In this document: positions 6,693-10,007 of the stretch, piece after piece
Layout of the letters: each line of letters begins with the position of its first letter
Position numbering within the stretch: the first letter of the stretch is position 1
Assembly: GCA_037439705.1 (NCBI GenBank)
Contig: JBBIVP010000070.1
Location: 1-10,007, forward strand
Direction of reading: 5' to 3'
Source of the DNA: JBBIVP01 sp037439705 [NCBI: bacterium]
GTDB lineage: Bacteria > JBBIVP01
Length of the DNA: 10,007 nucleotides
Notes under the pieces: generated by a model
Told to the model about the DNA's origin: nothing
What the model saw: only the letters and a program-made list of their open reading frames with translations
Databases searched by the model: none
Program-made: the position numbers and the translations under genes

Positions 6693-7295
6693 ATGAAGTT
6701 AAAAATGAAAACATTTATCTTTTTCTTCATCTTCTTTATTCCATCCATTTCAACTGCCCACGATTTCTGGATTTTTCGTTCAGGAAATGAGGTCAGAATC
6801 TACGGAGGTCACGACTTTCCACAAACAGAGATGGCACCCGGAAAGAACATAGCAGTTCATTCCTATCTTTATGGAAAAGGGGGAATAAAGGAACTAATTC
6901 TTGAAAGAGGCGAGAATTTCCTGTTTTCAAAAGGGATTGAAGAGAGCGGTTTGCTTGCCTTTTCTTTTGAGAGGGGAGAAAAGGTGGTATATTGCGGATT
7001 TTACATTCCTGAAGAAGAAAACATAATAAAAGAAGAACTCGTGAAAAAAGTTTGTGGAGATTCATTTTCCATTTCCAAAAAAATTCAAACAGTCAAAAAC
7101 GAAAAGGAAGTGGGTATAGAATTTTCACCAGATTTGGGGCTCTCATGGACGCTTTATACAGAAAAAGGAGATAAAAAAACACTCTTTCCTGACGCCAGCG
7201 TAAGAATATCTTTTAAGGTGAAAGATAAAGGGCTTTTCCTTCTTCTGAGCGAACTGAATGGAAAGCCATTATCAATAGTGGTGGGGGTAAAATGA
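6693..7295 (+). CDS. nikK: NikK-like DUF4198 periplasmic component of nickel ECF transporter
   Basis: This is a 200-residue exported DUF4198 protein. The signal peptide is MKLKMKTFIFFFIFFIPSI, with a clean STA cleavage site at 20-22 that gives a mature N-terminus of HDFWIF. HDFW and the following GGHDFPQTE (38-46) are typical of DUF4198. In comparative work on prokaryotic nickel and cobalt uptake, nikK and nikL accompany NikMQO in systems that lack NikN. The likely role is to bind or deliver nickel to NikM in the periplasm. It is shorter than most DUF4198 proteins I recall (about 230-260 residues). GAGGTG, overlapping the stop of the upstream barrel gene, lies 5 bases before the ATG. It shares an ATGA stop/start overlap with nikL. 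Other histidines are few (His40, His56), so binding may rely on the N-terminus. Confidence 0.82.
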   Translation: MKLKMKTFIFFFIFFIPSISTAHDFWIFRSGNEVRIYGGHDFPQTEMAPGKNIAVHSYLYGKGGIKELILERGENFLFSKGIEESGLLAFSFERGEKVVYCGFYIPEEENIIKEELVKKVCGDSFSISKKIQTVKNEKEVGIEFSPDLGLSWTLYTEKGDKKTLFPDASVRISFKVKDKGLFLLLSELNGKPLSIVVGVK

Positions 7296-7717
7296 TGCTT
7301 TTTCTCATTTCCTTCATGATTATCATGCACGGAGTTGAGACAGAGATAAGAGAGGTGAAGGGTGTAGAGATTATCGTTCAATATGCGGATGGCACGCCAA
7401 TGGCTTCTGCGGATGCAAAAATTGTAAGTCCCTCAGGGAAAGAAAAGAACTTACAAACGGATAATGAAGGAAGGGTTGTTTTTTATCCTGATGAAAACGG
7501 AAAGTGGAGAATTGAAATAGATGATGGTCTCGGGCACGGGGTGGTTAAAGAAATTGAATTCAGTGGAGTCTTAAAAACGGAAGAGAAAGGAAGGCTCACG
7601 CAATGGCAAAAAATTGTTACGGGTATCAGCATAATCCTTGGAATAAGCGGAATAATCTCCTATGCCCTCCTGATAAAGGAGAAAAGAAGACATGCACATA
7701 CCCGAAGGTTTTCTTGA
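7292..7717 (+). CDS. nikL: NikL-like membrane-anchored component of nickel ECF transporter
   Basis: This is a 141-residue protein with a short hydrophobic N-terminus (MMLFLISFMIIM) followed at once by HGVETEIREV. It then has a carboxypeptidase-regulatory-like beta domain (about 24-92; YADGTPMASADAKIVSPSG, TDNEGRVVFYPDENGKW). A DDGLGHG motif (77-83) matches the DGMGH-type end of NikL proteins as I recall them. One C-terminal membrane helix (about 108-127) precedes a basic tail (KEKRRHAHTRR), so the beta domain should face the periplasm. NikL works with NikK in place of NikN in NikKLMQO systems. The start overlaps the nikK stop (ATGA), and the 3' end overlaps nikM by 26 bases. The N-terminal segment lacks positive charge and a small residue before His13, so it may be uncleaved. 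Confidence 0.78.
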   Translation: MMLFLISFMIIMHGVETEIREVKGVEIIVQYADGTPMASADAKIVSPSGKEKNLQTDNEGRVVFYPDENGKWRIEIDDGLGHGVVKEIEFSGVLKTEEKGRLTQWQKIVTGISIILGISGIISYALLIKEKRRHAHTRRFS

Positions 7718-8291
7718 CCTGAAAACACTTGCCATAACTGATGGAATTGCAGGGGCACTAATTCTTTTATCTGCAAAAAAGGTGGAAAGGGAAATGTCTT
7801 CAGATTCCATAGCAAGGATGGGGATTGCTACTGCTTTTGTTTTTGCAGTCAACATGTTTGCTTTTCCCGTCGCAGGAGGGACATCAGCTCATCTCACAGG
7901 TGTTGTTCTCATCTCGGCAATTCTTGGAGGATGGCAGGGTTTTATATGTGCATCGTCCGCACTCTTCCTTCAGGCAATCCTCTTTCAGCACGGCGGAATT
8001 TTGAGCCTTGGTGCAAACATATTGAACATAAGCGGATGGGGAGCACTGTTTGGTTCTATCACAAGAAAATCGGGAAGGTTTTATTCTGTTTCAGGAGGTA
8101 TCCTTTCGTTCCTTGCAGTAATGTGCGGAAGCATCACCTGTGCGTTTGAGTTATATCTTTCAGGCAGGGGGTCCTTTTTAAGGGGAGCAACCGCAATGGC
8201 TGTCGGGAATCTCTTTCCCGCTTTCATTGATGGAGTAATTACATTTTTTGTGTTAAAATTATTCAAAAAAATTGAAGCACAGTCCAGTTGA
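7692..8291 (+). CDS. nikM: NikM/CbiM nickel-binding S component of energy-coupling-factor transporter
   Basis: This is a 199-residue integral membrane substrate-binding subunit. It begins MHIPEGFLD, the CbiM/NikM hallmark. In the NikM structure, as I recall, the metal is held in square-planar form by the Met1 amine, His2 and His67. Here His2 is present and the His in GGTSAHLTG falls exactly at residue 67. A second signature, QAILFQHGGILSLGANILN (94-112), is intact. Several hydrophobic helices fill the rest, and NLFPAFIDGVITFFVLKLFKK (173-193) closes it. The ATG is fixed by the MHIPEG requirement, with AAAGGAG 10 bases upstream inside nikL. It is slightly short for the family but complete. No NikN/CbiN follows. 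The GGTSxH form, the NikK/NikL neighbours and the NikR-like operator favour nickel over cobalt. Confidence 0.95.
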   Translation: MHIPEGFLDLKTLAITDGIAGALILLSAKKVEREMSSDSIARMGIATAFVFAVNMFAFPVAGGTSAHLTGVVLISAILGGWQGFICASSALFLQAILFQHGGILSLGANILNISGWGALFGSITRKSGRFYSVSGGILSFLAVMCGSITCAFELYLSGRGSFLRGATAMAVGNLFPAFIDGVITFFVLKLFKKIEAQSS

Positions 8292-8871
8292 CAGGTTTGC
8301 TTATAAAAAAAGCCTGATTCACCTCCTTCCCCTTGAAGTAAAAGGACCCCTCTTCTTTATTCCAATACTCATCAATTCTTTGCCCTTAAATTCTTATTTC
8401 CTGCCCTCCTTTTTCATAATTGTTGCTCTTATTCTTTTTAAAATTTCTGATATTCCTTTAAAATTTGTATTAAAGAGAGTTCTGATGGCTTTTCCATTTC
8501 TAATTCTTGTCATTTTTATGAATCCACCTGATAAAGCAATATTTTTTTTAAAAATTTTATCTTCAATTCTATTCTTTCTCCTTTTCCTTACAACAACACC
8601 TTTTCTGTCCATCATGAAAGGAATGGAAAAACTGGGTGTACCTGAGGTATTCAGATTGCTCACAGCCTTTGGATACAGATACTTTTTTCTTCTGACCGAT
8701 GAGACAGAAAGAAGTATAAGGGCATGGAGGATGAGAGGAGGGGAATTGAAAAAAATCCGCTTTGGAAGCATTTCAGGAATCCTTTTTTCTATTTTCGCAA
8801 GGAGTATGAAGAGGGCTGAAAGGATTGGAACGGTTATGAAGATGAAGGGATTGTATGAAGAAAATAATTGA
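8272..8871 (+). CDS. nikQ: NikQ/CbiQ transmembrane (T) component of nickel ECF transporter
   Basis: This is a 199-residue membrane protein read from TTG 8272, overlapping nikM by 20 bases. It opens with PVDRFAYKKSLIHLL, like the DRxAY start of CbiQ, then has about four hydrophobic helices (26-56, 68-84, 90-112, 132-142). The first coupling motif is intact as AWRMRG (151-156). The second coupling region, RAERIGTVMKMKG (181-193), aligns with RAERVxxAMxARG but reads MKG instead of ARG. T components transmit ATPase movement to NikM through these cytosolic motifs. No Shine-Dalgarno or ATG lies near the start, so translation is probably coupled to nikM. It is shorter than the usual 230-260 residues. 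It overlaps nikO by 17 bases. Confidence 0.88.
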   Translation: MKHSPVDRFAYKKSLIHLLPLEVKGPLFFIPILINSLPLNSYFLPSFFIIVALILFKISDIPLKFVLKRVLMAFPFLILVIFMNPPDKAIFFLKILSSILFFLLFLTTTPFLSIMKGMEKLGVPEVFRLLTAFGYRYFFLLTDETERSIRAWRMRGGELKKIRFGSISGILFSIFARSMKRAERIGTVMKMKGLYEENN

Positions 8872-9559
8872 GGTAGAAGGACTTACCTTTTTTTATCCAG
8901 AAACAGAAAATGGTATAGAGAACATAACCTTTAATGTGGAGGAAGAAGAAGTCATAGGGATAATAGGTCCAAATGGTTCCGGAAAAACAACCCTTCTTTT
9001 TTCAATATGTGGGCTTTTGAAGGCAAAAGGAAAGGTAATTATTGATGGAACCCTCCTTTCATCAAGAAGTTTTAATGGAATAAGGGAAAAAATAGGCTTT
9101 GTCTTTCAGGACCCCGATGACCAGCTTTTCATGCCAGTGGTCTTTCAGGATGTTGGATTTTCTCTCTTTCAAAAGGGCTATGATGAGAAATTCGTCCTTG
9201 AAAGGCTGAAGGAGGTTTTGAAAAAAGTCGGGCTTGAAGGATGTGAGGAAAGGGAAAGCCATAAACTGAGTTACGGCGAAAAGAAGAAGGTCTGTATAGC
9301 AAGCGCTATTATCCATGACCCAAAAATTCTTATCCTTGATGAACCAACAGCATGGCTTGACCCTAAAGGGAAAAGAGAACTTTTAGAGATAATAAAATCT
9401 TTGAAGAAAACAACATTGATTGCGGGACACGACCTTGAGTTCCTTGAAAAACTAACAACAAAAATTATGGTCCTTGAAAACGGAAGAAAAATTGCCTTTT
9501 CCACAAAGGAAGAAATTTTAAAAAACCCTTCCCTCCTTCAGAGGATAGGGTTTGAATAA
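8855..9559 (+). CDS. nikO: NikO/CbiO ATP-binding component of nickel ECF transporter
   Basis: This is a 234-residue ABC ATPase that powers nickel import with NikMQ. Walker A is GPNGSGKTT (38-46), the Q-loop is at Gln85 in VFQDPDDQLF, the signature is LSYGEKKK (138-145), Walker B is ILILDEP (158-164) and the switch His is 192 in AGHD. The FQDPDDQLF and GEKKK forms are typical of ECF/CbiO ATPases. There is a single ATPase gene, so a homodimer is expected, as in other NikO/CbiO systems. The ATG lies inside the end of nikQ, with a weak AAGGG 5 bases upstream. The family is often 250-280 residues, so the C-terminal part is slightly short. It is the last gene of the operon. No intrinsic terminator is visible after the stop, and the 3' end overlaps the convergent gene. 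Confidence 0.95.
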   Translation: MKKIIEVEGLTFFYPETENGIENITFNVEEEEVIGIIGPNGSGKTTLLFSICGLLKAKGKVIIDGTLLSSRSFNGIREKIGFVFQDPDDQLFMPVVFQDVGFSLFQKGYDEKFVLERLKEVLKKVGLEGCEERESHKLSYGEKKKVCIASAIIHDPKILILDEPTAWLDPKGKRELLEIIKSLKKTTLIAGHDLEFLEKLTTKIMVLENGRKIAFSTKEEILKNPSLLQRIGFE

Positions 9560-10007
9560 ACCGGGTCAAAAAATTTAAACACTCATTCCGTATAGAAAGA
9601 TATGAAAGAGATATGAGGACATAAACCCTTCCTGCTTCATCTGAAACTGCTATGTCCATTTTTCCGTCTCCATTAATATCGGCGATAACTGGCAAAGACC
9701 TCACAGAATTTTTCAAAAGATATGTCCAGACAATACTGCCATCCTCGGCGTTTAACACATAAAGTTTATGTTCAGAAGAATCGACAACTACTTCAGGGTT
9801 TCCATCTTCGTCAAAATCTGTTATCGCGGGTGAAGAATCTACTTCTCCATCTGTTGTGAATGACCAGAGAAGTGAACCATCATTTCCTTTAAAATCCATG
9901 GGAACCCACATTGAAACCTTAAACCTGCCAAGAGCATCTACTTTGGTTTTTGCCATTTCATTATTAAAATTTTCCCATCTCCGTTGAAATCCATCTGCAT
10001 TTTCACA
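9465..10007 (-). CDS. FG-GAP/PQQ-like beta-propeller protein, C-terminal part, 5' end off the window
   Basis: This is the C-terminal part of an exported-type propeller protein. The clean frame from 9956 down shows DFKGNDGSLLWSF, DFDEDGNPEVVV, KLYVLNAEDGSIVWTY, DINGDGKMDIAV and GRVYVL. Each DxDxDGxxE/D loop is a calcium-binding FG-GAP/VCBS repeat, alternating with PQQ-like strands (DGSxxWxx). Such proteins are usually surface adhesins or cell-wall proteins. Near the right edge another repeat, DFNGDGKILIM (about 9962-9995), is in a different frame, while the frame of the clean part is open to the edge without repeat character. That points to a frameshift in the aaaatttt run at 9966-9973. The last 40 residues (after GRVYVL) do not look like propeller and run 95 bases antisense into nikO, so the natural end may lie near 9570-9600. 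Confidence 0.75.
   Translation of the reverse strand, partial: CENADGFQRRWENFNNEMAKTKVDALGRFKVSMWVPMDFKGNDGSLLWSFTTDGEVDSSPAITDFDEDGNPEVVVDSSEHKLYVLNAEDGSIVWTYLLKNSVRSLPVIADINGDGKMDIAVSDEAGRVYVLISLSYLSIRNECLNFLTRFIQTLSSEGGKGFLKFLPLWKRQFFFRFQGP

Noticed and set aside
7692-8291. Assignment as a cobalt/cobalamin CbiM
   Set aside because: NikK and NikL neighbours, absence of CbiN and cobalamin genes, and the NikR-like operator with no B12 riboswitch favour nickel.

Overview
This is a gene-dense window that is probably a whole metagenomic contig, since partial genes run off both ends. It comes from a diderm (outer-membrane-bearing) bacterium. The evidence is a NikR/NikM-type nickel uptake operon that includes a signal-peptide-bearing predicted outer-membrane beta-barrel ending in Phe, a bacterial RecJ, and strong Shine-Dalgarno sites. 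Proteins rich in Lys, Glu and Ile, heavy use of AGA/AGG arginine codons and purine-rich sense strands would fit an AT-rich, possibly thermophilic lineage. I cannot name the taxon from sequence alone. All genes are on the + strand except a convergent partial gene at the right end.

Region 1 (1-1426): the C-terminal part of a thiolase-superfamily protein, followed by its customary partner, a DUF35 zinc-ribbon/OB-fold protein. The thiolase lacks the usual C-terminal catalytic His and Cys. It has an in-frame TAG close to the left edge.

Region 2 (1427-5790): an extended -10 promoter lies almost directly on the start codon of an alpha/beta hydrolase. A tight operon follows with gaps or overlaps of +6, -14 and -17 bases: hydrolase, small secreted protein of unknown function, matrixin-type zinc metalloprotease with a Cys-containing C-terminal sorting-like anchor, and RecJ single-strand exonuclease.

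Region 3 (5791-9559): a promoter overlapped by a 27-base palindrome whose ends match the NikR operator pattern (GTGTTAT-N13-ATAACAC). It controls six tightly packed genes: a His-containing predicted outer-membrane barrel, NikK (DUF4198), NikL, NikM, NikQ and NikO. Together they read as a NikR-repressed nickel route from the outer membrane through the periplasm to an ECF-type ATP-driven importer. The barrel gene in first position is the least described part. Histidines at or near the predicted mature N-termini of successive components are a striking shared trait.

Region 4 (9560-10007): the 3' part of a minus-strand FG-GAP/PQQ-like beta-propeller gene, convergent with nikO and with an apparent frameshift near the right edge.

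I saw no tRNA, rRNA, CRISPR array, insertion sequence or riboswitch. No clear intrinsic terminator was found.
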